The notes beneath the pieces were generated by a model that saw nothing but the letters and a program-made list of their open reading frames with translations, had not been told where the DNA came from and searched no databases. This document shows, piece by piece, positions 1 through 8,879 of a stretch of DNA of 64,000 nt. A program made the translations under genes and the position numbers. Each line of letters opens with the position of its first letter. Positions within the stretch are counted from its first letter, which is position 1. The DNA is from Gammaproteobacteria bacterium (GTDB lineage: Bacteria; Pseudomonadota; Gammaproteobacteria; DSM-16500): assembly GCA_014132615.1 (NCBI GenBank), contig BMAH01000046.1:62001-126000 (forward strand), given 5' to 3'.

Positions 1-789
1 GGTTTAGCGGTCGGCATGGCTGTGCAGGGATTAAAGCCTGTTGCTGAATTTCAATTCATGGGATTTATTTATCCTGCTATGGATCAAATTATTAACCATG
101 CAGCACGTATGCGTAATCGTACGCGCGGTCGTCTCACTTGCCCCATCGTGTTCCGCACTCCCTTTGGTGCAGGGATACATGCGCCTGAGCATCATTCTGA
201 AAGTACAGAAGCGTATTTTGCGCATACGCCTGGTGTAAGAGTTGTTATCCCTTCTTCACCTGCTCGTGCATACGGTTTATTACTAGCTTCTATTCGCAAT
301 CCTGACCCCGTTATTTTCTTAGAGCCTTCTCGTTTATATCGTTTTGCAAAGCAAAATGTAGAAGATAATGGTAAGGCATTACCCCTCGATGTTTGCTTTA
401 CTTTGCGTGTAGGTGAAGATGTCACACTTGTTACTTGGGGTGCAATGGTAAAAGAAACATTAGCCGTTGCTGATGCATTAAGTAAAGAAGGAATAAGCGC
501 AGAAGTAATAGATGTTGCAACAATTAAACCATTAGATATGAATACCATTCTTGCTTCCGTTGAGCGAACAGGGCGTTGTGTTGTGATACATGAAGCACCA
601 CTTACTTGTGGCGTGGGTGCAGAAATTATGGCGCAGATAGCAGAAAAAGCACTATTTTCTTTGAAAGCACCACCAGTAAGAGTAGCAGGATTTGATACCA
701 TCGTGCCTTACGCACGTATGGAAAAATATTATATTCCTAGTGAAAAACGAATTATTAACGCTGTTCACGGACTTATGGAGTACGCATGA
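1..789 (+). CDS. 2-oxoacid dehydrogenase E1 component, beta subunit (5' truncated by window edge)
   Basis: C-terminal part of the thiamine-diphosphate E1 beta subunit of a pyruvate or branched-chain 2-oxoacid dehydrogenase. The reading frame is open from base 1 (GLAVG before the first ATG at 16), so the true start lies outside the window. Family blocks visible are the pyrimidine-binding region FIYPAMDQI, the HHSESTEAYF segment with the conserved histidines, and the C-terminal transketolase domain beginning near the VTLVTWG motif. The stop overlaps the start of the E2 gene (ATGA), so the two are translationally coupled. Substrate (pyruvate or branched-chain) cannot be fixed from this fragment; valine-catabolic genes elsewhere in the window make branched-chain use plausible. 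Confidence 0.93.
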   Translation, partial: GLAVGMAVQGLKPVAEFQFMGFIYPAMDQIINHAARMRNRTRGRLTCPIVFRTPFGAGIHAPEHHSESTEAYFAHTPGVRVVIPSSPARAYGLLLASIRNPDPVIFLEPSRLYRFAKQNVEDNGKALPLDVCFTLRVGEDVTLVTWGAMVKETLAVADALSKEGISAEVIDVATIKPLDMNTILASVERTGRCVVIHEAPLTCGVGAEIMAQIAEKALFSLKAPPVRVAGFDTIVPYARMEKYYIPSEKRIINAVHGLMEYA

Positions 790-1913
790 AAGTTTTTCAT
801 TTACCTGATTTGGGCGAAGGATTGGCAGAAGCAGAAATACGCGAATGGTATGTTAAAGAGGGCGAAACGGTTAAGGTGGATCAACCCCTTGTTTCTATGG
901 AAACAGCAAAAGCTGTCGTTGATGTTCCCTCACCTTATGAAGGAAAGATTATTAAGTTACATGGTAAAGCTAACGACATTATTAAGACGGGAGCAGCCTT
1001 TGTTTCTTTTGAAACAGAACAAGGTGAAAATGCAGATAAGGGTAGTGTAGTCGGAAAATTAGAAGCAAGTGAAAAAACGTGGGATGATGGCGAAGTCATT
1101 ATTGGTGCAGCAAAACCAACTGCTACCACCATTAAAGCGATGCCTGCAGCTAGAGTGCTTGCAAAACAAATGGATATTGATTTAGCAACAGTCAAAGCAA
1201 GTGGTCCTAATGGATTGATCACACCTGATGATATCAAGAGACACATGGAGCATAGCGCTCCTTCTACTCACTTACCTGGTCAAACAGAAACGTTGCACGG
1301 CGTAAGGCGTGTCATGGCGCAAATGATGACGCAATCTCATAAAGAAGTTGTGCCAGTCACACTCATTGATGAAATTGATATTACCCATTTGCCATCTAAA
1401 TCAGATTTTACTGTTTTATTACTGCAAGGCTTAGTTGCTGCAGCTAAAGCAGAGCCATCGTTGAATGCATGGTTTGATGGAAAAAATCTAGAAAGAAAAT
1501 TATTTAGCGAAATCAATATTGGACTTGCAGTTGATACACCTGAAGGACTATTTGTTCCCGTTATCAAACATGCTGAAACATTATCAGCAATAGAATTGCG
1601 AGAAAAGATTGATAGCTATAAACATGCCGTGCGTGATAGATCAATTGCGCCTGCAGACATGCAAGGTGCAACACTCACTTTATCCAACTTTGGTATGATA
1701 TCGGGCCGTTATGCAACACCCATTGTAGTGCCGCCCGCTGTAGCCATTTTAGGTTGTGGACGAAGTAGAGACACTGCTTTGGTTAAAGATGGAAAAGTGG
1801 CTGCGGGTAAAGTGATGCCGCTTTCTCTTACTTTCGATCATCGCGCGGTAACAGGCGGTGAAGCAACCCGTTTCTTATCAACTATCATCAAATTTGTAGA
1901 AAATTCTCATTAA
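786..1913 (+). CDS. Dihydrolipoamide acyltransferase E2 of a 2-oxoacid dehydrogenase complex
   Basis: 375-residue E2 core protein that transfers the acyl group from lipoate to CoA. Domains in order: one lipoyl domain (about 1-78, lipoylated Lys42 in METAKAVVD), a peripheral-subunit-binding domain (about 118-152, AARVLAKQMDID), and the catalytic acyltransferase domain ending in FDHRAVTGG (His352). The usual HRxxxDG aspartate is Thr here, a variant common in E2s of the alpha/beta E1 type. It overlaps the E1 beta gene by 4 bases. No E3 (lipoamide dehydrogenase) gene follows; the next gene is on the other strand, so E3 must be encoded elsewhere. Confidence 0.95.
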   Translation: MKVFHLPDLGEGLAEAEIREWYVKEGETVKVDQPLVSMETAKAVVDVPSPYEGKIIKLHGKANDIIKTGAAFVSFETEQGENADKGSVVGKLEASEKTWDDGEVIIGAAKPTATTIKAMPAARVLAKQMDIDLATVKASGPNGLITPDDIKRHMEHSAPSTHLPGQTETLHGVRRVMAQMMTQSHKEVVPVTLIDEIDITHLPSKSDFTVLLLQGLVAAAKAEPSLNAWFDGKNLERKLFSEINIGLAVDTPEGLFVPVIKHAETLSAIELREKIDSYKHAVRDRSIAPADMQGATLTLSNFGMISGRYATPIVVPPAVAILGCGRSRDTALVKDGKVAAGKVMPLSLTFDHRAVTGGEATRFLSTIIKFVENSH

Positions 1914-1922
1914 TTTTTTATC

Positions 1923-1953
1923 AAGCATCATCCTATAAAACGGGATGATGCTT
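1923..1953. terminator. Hairpin between convergent genes
   Basis: Perfect 11-bp stem (AAGCATCATCC / GGATGATGCTT) with a 9-base loop, 10 bases after the E2 stop and before the end of the convergent SH3 gene. There is no strong U-tract on either side, so it is a likely but weak bidirectional terminator. Confidence 0.6.
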
Positions 1954-1965
1954 ATTGCTTCTGTG

Positions 1966-2535
1966 CTATTTATTGGGAGTAACAGGTTGAGGAATAGGTG
2001 CAGGTTTCTTTTGATTTTGATTCATGTATTGTTGCTGTTGTTGTAATTGTTGTTGATAGAAATTATTAATATCGTTAACCATTTTTTGCATTATTTGTTG
2101 TGCTTGTGGATGAATAGTAGGATCGTTTTTTAATTTATTCATTAATTCTTGAACTTGTTGTTGCTGCTGTTGTGGATTGGCTAGAGGTGCATTGCTAGGT
2201 GCATTACCATATTGAAATGTTTGTATGGATTGCGATTGGCCGCTTGCTGGTGTCACAACTTGTTGTGTAAAGGTGGCAGGTGCTACTTCCATATCACTTG
2301 ATTTAATCCAACCTACATTACCATTATTAGGATCACCTACTTTTACCCAGCCTCCTTCTTTGGGTGTGTAAATAGGTACAACACCTTTTGATAAATCAAT
2401 AGTAGAAATAACTTTAGCATTATCTAGAGGCTCAGCATAAAGATTAATTGATTTTGCAAATCCTGCTGGGCTATAAACTGCTGAGAAGGCAGTAAAAATA
2501 AAGGCGGCTAAACAATAAAAATAGTGTCTCATCAT
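1966..2535 (-). CDS. Secreted bacterial SH3-domain protein with glutamine-rich C-terminus
   Basis: Exported protein of about 189 residues. The ATG at 2535 is chosen because GGGG lies 6 bases upstream; an in-frame ATG at 2541 and TTG at 2547 are alternatives. An N-terminal signal peptide (hydrophobic FYCLAAFIFTAFSAVYS, cleavage likely after GFA) is followed by an SH3b-like domain (about residues 30-85; INLYAEPLDNAKVIS and GGWVKVGDPNNGNVGWI). The rest is low complexity: QQQQQQ, then an amphipathic stretch, then QQQLQQQQQ and a proline-rich tail. SH3b domains often bind cell wall. Ligand and role are unknown; it stands alone, divergent from the GGDEF/EAL gene. Confidence 0.85.
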   Translation of the reverse strand: MMRHYFYCLAAFIFTAFSAVYSPAGFAKSINLYAEPLDNAKVISTIDLSKGVVPIYTPKEGGWVKVGDPNNGNVGWIKSSDMEVAPATFTQQVVTPASGQSQSIQTFQYGNAPSNAPLANPQQQQQQVQELMNKLKNDPTIHPQAQQIMQKMVNDINNFYQQQLQQQQQYMNQNQKKPAPIPQPVTPNK

Positions 2536-2680
2536 TGTCATCCCCAAAAAATTAACGTAAAGTTTTATCTTATAATTATAAAGATAGCTTTTATCTACCA
2601 GATTGCAAGCCTCGTGTTAATAATTAAATAGTCATAATCGTATATAGTAAAAATAACATAAGCTTAGGTAGGCGGAGATT

Positions 2681-4633
2681 ATGCAAAGGATTTTACTAAC
2701 AATTTTATCCGGCATAACGTTAGGTGTTTTAGGAACCTACGCATTAAACATAAGCCACATATTCATTCCATTAAGCTATCAAGCCCACTTTTGGCTATTA
2801 AGTGGATTAATGCTGGTAAATCTTTTTTTAATTTTGGCAGCAGTACGCCAATTAGCTATAAAAGACAAATACAGGAAAGCACATTTAAGACAAGTCATGC
2901 GATTCATTCGTGCAAAATTGCATGATAAAGAAAAACGCTTTAAATCTGTCTTTGATATTACAAGTCTAGGCATGGCAACCGTCGACTTGGATGGAAGATT
3001 ACGTGAAGTAAATCCGTCTTTTTGTGAATTATTAGGCTATAAATTACAAGATATGCAAGCGCTTAACTTCTTTCATTTAGTAGAATCTAAAAATGTTAAT
3101 GAATTGCAAATTTGCATTCAAAGGCTAATTGATAATGATATTAAATCGTATCAAGCGGAACAACAATGGTTTAGGAAAAATGGTGAAGCAGTATGGGTGA
3201 CTTACTTGCTTACTTTAATTCGCAATGACAAAAATCAGCCTGCTTATTTTATTTTACAAATACAAAATATTACTATGCAGAAAAAAGCAGAAGAACGTCT
3301 GCGCCATATGGCTTATCACGATCACTTAACCGGATTGGCTAATCGTAATAAGCTAGAACAATGCATTAGCCATATTTTAGCGACTGCTCGTAGGCATAAA
3401 CAAAGCTTTGCCTTGTTATTTTTAGATTTAGATAGATTTAAAAATATAAATGATACAGTCGGTCATGACGCGGGTGATTTATTATTACAAGTTATTGCTG
3501 AGCGCCTTAAAAATAGTGTGAGAGAAACCGATATGGTTGCTCGTTTAGGCGGGGATGAATTTGTATTGTTAATTACTGATGTTAAAAAAACAGAATCTGT
3601 TGCTTTAATTGCGCAAAAGATTTTAGATAGTGTCAGGCAAGTGGTAACGATTAACGGGCAAGAAATTTACATTACAACTAGTGTGGGATTAAGCATTTTT
3701 CCTCATGACGGACAAAATATGCAAGCATTGATGAAAAACGCGGATCTTGCTTTGTATCGCGCTAAAGAGCAAGGCCGCAATAATTATCAATTCTATACCG
3801 TAGAAATGACAGGTAAAGCTCAGGAAAAATTAGCATTACAAAATACCTTAGGTCATGCACTTGCTAAAGAAGAATTTTTACTCTATTACCAGCCCAAAAT
3901 GGAATTAAAAACCCGACGAATTACGGGGGTAGAAGTATTACTACGTTGGAAAAATAAGACATATAGTACTATTTCTCCCAGCGAAATTATTGCTTTAGCA
4001 GAGGAAACAGGGTTTATTATTCCTATTAGCGAATGGGTGCTCAAATCAGCCTGCCAACAATTAAAAGCGTGGCATGATATGGGCCTTACTTCTCTTACCT
4101 TGTCGCTTAACTGCACTGCGAGGCAATTTAAACAATCAACATTTGTTGATAATTTAACGAGTGTTATAAAAGAATCAGGTGTGCGCCCTGAGTTAATTGA
4201 AATTGAAATAGTTGAAAGCGTTATTATGCAAGATACTGAAAATGCTTTGCGCGTTCTTGAAGCACTAAAAGACCTAGGCATACAAATTGCTATTGATGAC
4301 TTTGGTACTGGCTATTGGTCACTAAGTAATTTACGGCGTTTATCAATCGATAAAATAAAAATTGATAAATCATTTATAAAAAGTATTACTAAAGATGAAA
4401 TGTCTAGTTCGCTAGTTAGCGCAACGATAGCTATGGCGAATAAGTTGGGGATCAAATCCATCGCAGAAGGTGTAGAAACTCGAGAACAATATGACATATT
4501 AGCACGTGAAGGCTGTACCGAAATTCAAGGTTATTACCTGACTCAACCACTGTCTCCTGATTTAATGACAGCCTTCCTAAATCACCCTATTCCTGATGCT
4601 GAAACCATTAATAAGGATGAATTTACTAATTAG
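2681..4633 (+). CDS. Membrane PAS-GGDEF-EAL cyclic-di-GMP enzyme
   Basis: 650 residues. Two predicted N-terminal membrane segments (about 1-25 and 37-58), a PAS sensor domain (about 86-205), a diguanylate cyclase domain with GGDEF near residue 290, and an EAL phosphodiesterase domain (about 390-640). The GGDEF is intact and preceded by an RETD inhibitory I-site five residues upstream. The EAL signature reads EVLLRW, keeping the catalytic Glu; DDFGTGY, EIVES and AEGVET are also present, so both synthesis and hydrolysis of c-di-GMP look possible. Transcribed alone. Which activity dominates cannot be decided from sequence. Confidence 0.95.
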   Translation: MQRILLTILSGITLGVLGTYALNISHIFIPLSYQAHFWLLSGLMLVNLFLILAAVRQLAIKDKYRKAHLRQVMRFIRAKLHDKEKRFKSVFDITSLGMATVDLDGRLREVNPSFCELLGYKLQDMQALNFFHLVESKNVNELQICIQRLIDNDIKSYQAEQQWFRKNGEAVWVTYLLTLIRNDKNQPAYFILQIQNITMQKKAEERLRHMAYHDHLTGLANRNKLEQCISHILATARRHKQSFALLFLDLDRFKNINDTVGHDAGDLLLQVIAERLKNSVRETDMVARLGGDEFVLLITDVKKTESVALIAQKILDSVRQVVTINGQEIYITTSVGLSIFPHDGQNMQALMKNADLALYRAKEQGRNNYQFYTVEMTGKAQEKLALQNTLGHALAKEEFLLYYQPKMELKTRRITGVEVLLRWKNKTYSTISPSEIIALAEETGFIIPISEWVLKSACQQLKAWHDMGLTSLTLSLNCTARQFKQSTFVDNLTSVIKESGVRPELIEIEIVESVIMQDTENALRVLEALKDLGIQIAIDDFGTGYWSLSNLRRLSIDKIKIDKSFIKSITKDEMSSSLVSATIAMANKLGIKSIAEGVETREQYDILAREGCTEIQGYYLTQPLSPDLMTAFLNHPIPDAETINKDEFTN

Positions 4634-4881
4634 GATCGCGGCGTATTTCTCATTTGGCTAGCTTTTTCTAATTTCAATTCACTATCTGCATGTAGGTTTC
4701 TTATTTTAGCATGCATATATTCTTTTCCTCCAAAGAAAAAATACCCTGCACAACTAATCAACGAAAGGTCAAAAATAAAAGAATTTTTAAATTCTGCATT
4801 TATTTGTGTAGGGTGGTTTGAACAGAAATTTCTGTTAAAGTTTGATGCTAAAGGTTGACGAGTAAATAATCTTGCTCTCAT
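4630..4881 (-). CDS. Small hypothetical protein (83 aa)
   Basis: Short unrecognised protein. Supported by a good ribosome-binding site (AAAGGAAAACC before the ATG) and by filling the gap between neighbours; its stop overlaps the end of the GGDEF/EAL gene by 4 bases in the opposite direction. It has a short central hydrophobic stretch (FIFDLSLISCAGYFFFGG), possibly one membrane segment, and a charged C-terminus. No family recognised. It could be a chance ORF. Confidence 0.45.
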   Translation of the reverse strand: MRARLFTRQPLASNFNRNFCSNHPTQINAEFKNSFIFDLSLISCAGYFFFGGKEYMHAKIRNLHADSELKLEKASQMRNTPRS

Positions 4882-5067
4882 GGTTTTCCTTTTATAGCTA
4901 TTAATAAATCATGCAGTATAAAGTTAATAGAGTTCTAAAAACAGAGTAAAAACTACTAGTTTTAAATTTGAATTTACGCATTAGACTTTTTACAGTAAAG
5001 TTAATTAACTATTTTATTGCTTGTATTGCCTGGATATAAAAATTACCACTTATTAAGGATGATAAGT

Positions 5068-5517
5068 ATGCCAAAAAAAGCAAAATTTATTTGCAAAAAA
5101 ACAGTAAAGGGTATTACTCGAGTTAGTGGAGGAATCGTTATCGGAGGTTTTTTTGCCCCAATTTCTACCAATGGAAAAATGTTATCTCTAACAAATGAAA
5201 AAATTATTACAGATGATTTTATCACCGCTCAAGATTATTTAGGTTTAGCTTTATTAAGTCCTGCTATCGCATCAATAGGGTTAGTGTATGGCATAATCAG
5301 AGGCGCTCAATTAGCAAAAGAACAAGATAATGACAATTTTTTACCCCGCCCAAAAAAAATAATTAAAGAGTTATTTACTTATGATCCCGAATTTATAAAA
5401 CCTAAACACATTCGTATGTTTACTAGAGAGGAAGCTAAAGAATATGTTGATTGTACCTTTGTTAGTTTAAGAAAATTTGACTCGGAAATTTTTGCGAAAC
5501 CAAGAAGAGGTAAATAA
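5068..5517 (+). CDS. Hypothetical small membrane protein (149 aa)
   Basis: Start at ATG 5068 because AAGGA lies 8 bases upstream; a longer frame begins at 5017 without a site. The N-terminus is very basic (MPKKAKFICKKTVKG). There are two hydrophobic segments, a short one near 20-32 (GGIVIGGFFAPI) and a longer one near 56-80 (LGLALLSPAIASIGLVYG), and then a soluble C-terminal part of about 65 residues. No family recognised. It is isolated, with about 190 bases upstream, and could be lineage-specific. A secreted effector cannot be excluded but nothing in it proves that. Confidence 0.7.
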   Translation: MPKKAKFICKKTVKGITRVSGGIVIGGFFAPISTNGKMLSLTNEKIITDDFITAQDYLGLALLSPAIASIGLVYGIIRGAQLAKEQDNDNFLPRPKKIIKELFTYDPEFIKPKHIRMFTREEAKEYVDCTFVSLRKFDSEIFAKPRRGK

Positions 5518-5598
5518 GAAGGGTAATATCATATGGGGTGAATGTATTAGCATCACATTTACCTTCCACACTCACACATTAATATTTGTAATACAGTA

Positions 5599-7656
5599 TT
5601 AATTACCTGTATAACCCTCATACTGTTGACGCAACATCCGACGCATAATTTTATTAGATGCAGTTTTAGGCAGGTTAGAAATAAATATGACATCATAAAT
5701 TTTAAATAAAGGATTAAGCTGCTTATTTATTTTAGTTTGCATCTCTTTAATGACTGTTTCTTTATCTAAGGTTTTTTCTGTCGCGGCATAAATAATTAAT
5801 TGCATGGGGCCATTATGTAGCGGTGAGCTAGCAATAGCAGCGATTTCATTAATATCCTGGCAACCGCTTAATACACGTTCAATTTCAGCAGAACTCGTTT
5901 TTATCCCACCTAATTTCATCGTGTCATCAACACGACCTAGTACGCTGTAGTAGCCATTAGGTAAACGTTTAATTTGGTCGCCGTGTCTTCTTAAAATTTT
6001 ACCTTCTGCACTTTTCGGCATATTTTCAAAATAAATATGATAATGATCTGCGTTTAATAAAATGGTGGAGAGACCCATAGAAGGAGGAATAATTGCTACT
6101 TCTCCAATGTCTGCTGGTTTTCCTTCTTCATTGATGATTTCAAAATTTAATCCCATTGTTGGCGTTGAAAATAAAGAAGGGTAATTTTTCTGTATCACTG
6201 TACTTGAAATATAAGCACCGCCAATTTCAGTCCCACCGCAGTATTCAATGATGGGTTTATAATTTGCAAGATAACTAAGATATAGCATATCTTCAGGATT
6301 TGAACATTCACCGGTTGAACTAAATTTTTTTATATGACTCCAGTCTAAAAATTCCATACAGGCTGTGTGCCGCCATACATTTACTAAGGTAGGAACCACA
6401 CCTAGCATAGTCACCTTGGCATTTTGTATAAATTCACCAAAAGCGCTATCTTTAGGAACTTCTGTATAAAGAGCCATGCAGGCACCGTGTACGAGCGCTG
6501 CAAAAATTAACCATGGGCCCATCATCCAACCTAGATTAGTAGGCCATGCTAGTACATCGTGTGATTGTATATTTTGATGGAAATAAGCATCACTCGCTGC
6601 TTTAATAGCAGTAGTATGATTCCAAGCGATTGCTTTAGGATCACCTGTGGTACCTGATGAGAATAAAATATTACAAGGCGACATGGGCTCACAAGGTGTA
6701 CTTATAAAACTATCTTCATCACTTAAAAATTTAGCCCAGTTTATATCTTGCTGGCGCAAGGTAGATTGGTTATCACTTTGGTAATTAACAACAATAATTT
6801 GTGATACAGCAGGGCAAGCTTCTACAGCATCCTTTACTTTTTTGTATAAGAATAATTCTTTACCGTTCCATAATGTAATATCTTGCGTAAAAATAGCTTT
6901 GGCATTAGCTATGCGTAAGCGTGTTGCAATTTCTTGGCTTGAAAAACTATCTGCAATGGATACGACTATACCACCCATTTTAATGATGCCAAGATAAATA
7001 ACGATAGCATACCAATTCATAGGCATAGCAACCCCTATGGCATCACCCGCTGAGTAACCTTGGGCGAGCAAACTGTTTGCGACTCGGTTAACCCATTTTT
7101 CTAATTCCCCGTAAGTAATAGTCTGCCATTTATTCTTTTCCATAAAGGTTAAAGCAGGCGATGAGGATTTATGATTAAGACAACTGTCGACAATATTTAT
7201 GGTTGCACCAGGCAACCAGCGCGGGCGTTCTACACCTGCTGTTAAATCACAAATCGCAGTGGGTTCTTGATGAAATACAATATTTAATTGCTTAATGATT
7301 TCTGGCCAAAATTTTTGATATTCATTTGCCGTATAAGTATGTAATGAACTAACATCTTTGACACCAAATTTCTTCATCCAATAGGTAATGTTGGCATTGG
7401 AACAATCTTTTTCTGTTGGTATATAACAAGGCGCTGTTTCTGGTTGATCCTGCCAATTAGGAAATAAAAGTTGGAAAATAAAAAGATGAAGTGAAAATGG
7501 GTAAGGAGTTAATATCGTTTTACTTAACTGCTGCCAAGCGTGTTCTGCATCATTTGCTTTATTAAAACAATCATTAATGGTTGTTTTGAGATTGGCAATA
7601 TCGTGTGAATCAATTCCTAATTCGAGCAATTGATTCTCAGTCACCGTTATATTCAT
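5599..7656 (-). CDS. Acyl-CoA synthetase (AMP-forming), plant AAE17/AAE18-like
   Basis: 685-residue member of the ANL superfamily, which activates a carboxylic acid to acyl-AMP and then acyl-CoA. The start at 7656 has AAGGA five bases upstream; the ATG at 7698 lies inside a palindrome and lacks a spaced site. Visible motifs: the P-loop FSSGTTGDPKAIAW (substrate-binding core), the YCGGTEIGG segment, the hinge LGRVDDTMKLGG, and the C-terminal catalytic lysine in TASNKIMRR. The N-terminal domain has the WLPGATINI signature seen in acetyl/acetoacetyl-CoA synthetases and in the long AAE17/18 group. Acetate, propionate or acetoacetate are plausible substrates. Downstream of fis, separated by a palindrome. 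Confidence 0.85.
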   Translation of the reverse strand: MNITVTENQLLELGIDSHDIANLKTTINDCFNKANDAEHAWQQLSKTILTPYPFSLHLFIFQLLFPNWQDQPETAPCYIPTEKDCSNANITYWMKKFGVKDVSSLHTYTANEYQKFWPEIIKQLNIVFHQEPTAICDLTAGVERPRWLPGATINIVDSCLNHKSSSPALTFMEKNKWQTITYGELEKWVNRVANSLLAQGYSAGDAIGVAMPMNWYAIVIYLGIIKMGGIVVSIADSFSSQEIATRLRIANAKAIFTQDITLWNGKELFLYKKVKDAVEACPAVSQIIVVNYQSDNQSTLRQQDINWAKFLSDEDSFISTPCEPMSPCNILFSSGTTGDPKAIAWNHTTAIKAASDAYFHQNIQSHDVLAWPTNLGWMMGPWLIFAALVHGACMALYTEVPKDSAFGEFIQNAKVTMLGVVPTLVNVWRHTACMEFLDWSHIKKFSSTGECSNPEDMLYLSYLANYKPIIEYCGGTEIGGAYISSTVIQKNYPSLFSTPTMGLNFEIINEEGKPADIGEVAIIPPSMGLSTILLNADHYHIYFENMPKSAEGKILRRHGDQIKRLPNGYYSVLGRVDDTMKLGGIKTSSAEIERVLSGCQDINEIAAIASSPLHNGPMQLIIYAATEKTLDKETVIKEMQTKINKQLNPLFKIYDVIFISNLPKTASNKIMRRMLRQQYEGYTGN

Positions 7657-7694
7657 GATCGTCCTTGCTGATATAACTTTGGGAGGAATACCAG

Positions 7695-7724
7695 TCATCC
7701 TTAACTTTTAAAAGTTAAGGATGA
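7695..7724. repeat. Perfect 30-bp palindrome between fis and the acyl-CoA synthetase
   Basis: The 30 bases read the same on both strands (arms TCATCCTTAACTTTT / AAAAGTTAAGGATGA, centre between 7709 and 7710). As RNA it would form a strong hairpin 20 bases after the fis stop and 38 bases before the synthetase start. No U-run follows, so it may be a partial terminator, a processing site or a dimeric operator. Confidence 0.8.
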
Positions 7725-7743
7725 TATGGAGAGAAAAAAGAAA

Positions 7744-8010
7744 TTAATCTAACATACCGTATTGCTTTAATTTCTTACGCAATGTTCCGCGTGAAATACC
7801 CAAAATATTGGCCATTTTAACTTGATTGTAATGCGTATGATTAATCAGCACTTCAAGTAGAGGGCGTTCGATTTCTTCTAATAAAATATTATAGAAATCG
7901 ACAGGCTGTTCCGTACCTATGTTAGAAAAATAATTACGCAACGTATCTTTGACTACCTGTTTAAGGGTAATCGTTTCTAAATCATCTGTTAACGACATTT
8001 TTTTATTCAT
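7744..8010 (-). CDS. fis: Nucleoid-associated DNA-binding protein Fis
   Basis: 88 residues, close to the family length of about 98. It has the C-terminal helix-turn-helix of Fis almost unchanged (NQVKMANILGISRGTLRKKL ending KQYGMLD) and the dimer core VDFYNILLEEIERPLLEVL. Fis bends DNA and controls rRNA, virulence and growth-phase genes. Unlike the enterobacterial dusB-fis arrangement, no dusB precedes it here. Legionellales relatives carry several Fis paralogues, so this may be one of a set. Confidence 0.93.
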   Translation of the reverse strand: MNKKMSLTDDLETITLKQVVKDTLRNYFSNIGTEQPVDFYNILLEEIERPLLEVLINHTHYNQVKMANILGISRGTLRKKLKQYGMLD

Positions 8011-8115
8011 ATATAAAACTCCATACTCTCCATAGTCTTAGTTGTATCAATCCATGATCAGATAATGCCAAAAACCAACCTCCAGCCCAACGGAGAAACA
8101 ACAAAGGGCGCTAAA

Positions 8116-8694
8116 TTACGAGGTAATTTCAGTTACTTCGTCATGTCTAACTTCATTTGCGGGGGTATCCATTGCTTCTGTGGGGGATTGCTCTTTAGCG
8201 GTGACTTTCTTTTTTTTAGTTGTTTTTTTAACGCTTGCTTTAGCAGTTTTAGACTTTTTGGCGCCTTTAGACCATTCTTTTTCAAATTGGTTTAACAGTT
8301 TGCCAATCATAATGAACTTAGCTTGTTTACTAAGAATGGTATTTAATAAATTGGATGTTTCATCTAATTGATTATTTAGGCCATTTTCAATTTTTAGTTT
8401 ATTAGCATGCGTTTTTTTTGCTACAGCTAATTGTTTTTTGCCGGTAGCAGATTTGTTCGCTTTTGAAGCTTTTTTAATTTTTCCTTCGCTAGCTTTAGTT
8501 TGTGCTTTAGCTTTATTTAAAGCAGCTTTTAATTTAGCTTCTTTTTGCTTAAGGCTATTTATTTCTTTGGTTAGCTGGGATGCCAATTTGGCAGGAACAT
8601 CAATGAAGTCTTTCTCCATTTTTTGCGCATTGGCAAGAGAAGTTGGGGCGGCAGCACGCTTTGTTAGGCGTTTTGCAGTTTTATTGCGTGGCAT
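8116..8694 (-). CDS. Lysine/alanine-rich histone-H1-like coiled-coil protein
   Basis: 192 residues, strongly basic. The N-terminus is basic (PRNKTAKRLTKRAAA), the middle is heptad-like helix (about 30-130, e.g. KEINSLKQKEAKLKAALNK), and the tail is K/A/T-rich (KGAKKSKTAKASVKKTTKKK) like eukaryotic histone H1 and bacterial H1-like proteins, ending in an acidic segment. An AGAGG site precedes the ATG. Likely nucleoid- or RNA-associated. It lies between fis and, divergently, a ProQ/FinO gene, so the neighbourhood is one of nucleic-acid-binding proteins. No catalytic motif. Function is inferred from composition only. Confidence 0.8.
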   Translation of the reverse strand: MPRNKTAKRLTKRAAAPTSLANAQKMEKDFIDVPAKLASQLTKEINSLKQKEAKLKAALNKAKAQTKASEGKIKKASKANKSATGKKQLAVAKKTHANKLKIENGLNNQLDETSNLLNTILSKQAKFIMIGKLLNQFEKEWSKGAKKSKTAKASVKKTTKKKKVTAKEQSPTEAMDTPANEVRHDEVTEITS

Positions 8695-8730
8695 AATTCA
8701 GTTATCCTCTGAAACTAAATGACTAAAGAA

Positions 8731-8745
8731 TGTTAAAATTTAACA
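8731..8745. promoter_or_regulatory. Small inverted repeat in divergent promoter region
   Basis: TGTTAAA-A-TTTAACA, 7-bp arms around one base, between the divergently transcribed lysine-rich gene and the ProQ/FinO gene. It has the size of a dimeric repressor operator. No regulator can be assigned. Confidence 0.3.
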
Positions 8746-8879
8746 TCGATCTAGTTTAAAAGTCTACTGAATATACGGAAATGAAGGCGGTTTGTATTGA
8801 TTTAACCAAAACAAATCTTTAAAGTACTATGCAAATTATACTCAAAGCCTAGGCGATCGGTTTAAGGAGTTTTAGTAGA

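Noticed and set aside
192-701. 169-codon minus-strand ORF inside the E1 beta gene
   Set aside because: Shadow of a conserved gene; the plus-strand frame carries all E1 beta motifs.
8065-8722. Several plus-strand ORFs opposite the lysine-rich gene
   Set aside because: Antisense of lysine/alanine codons produces hydrophobic, phenylalanine-rich frames; the minus-strand gene has the ribosome site and plausible composition.
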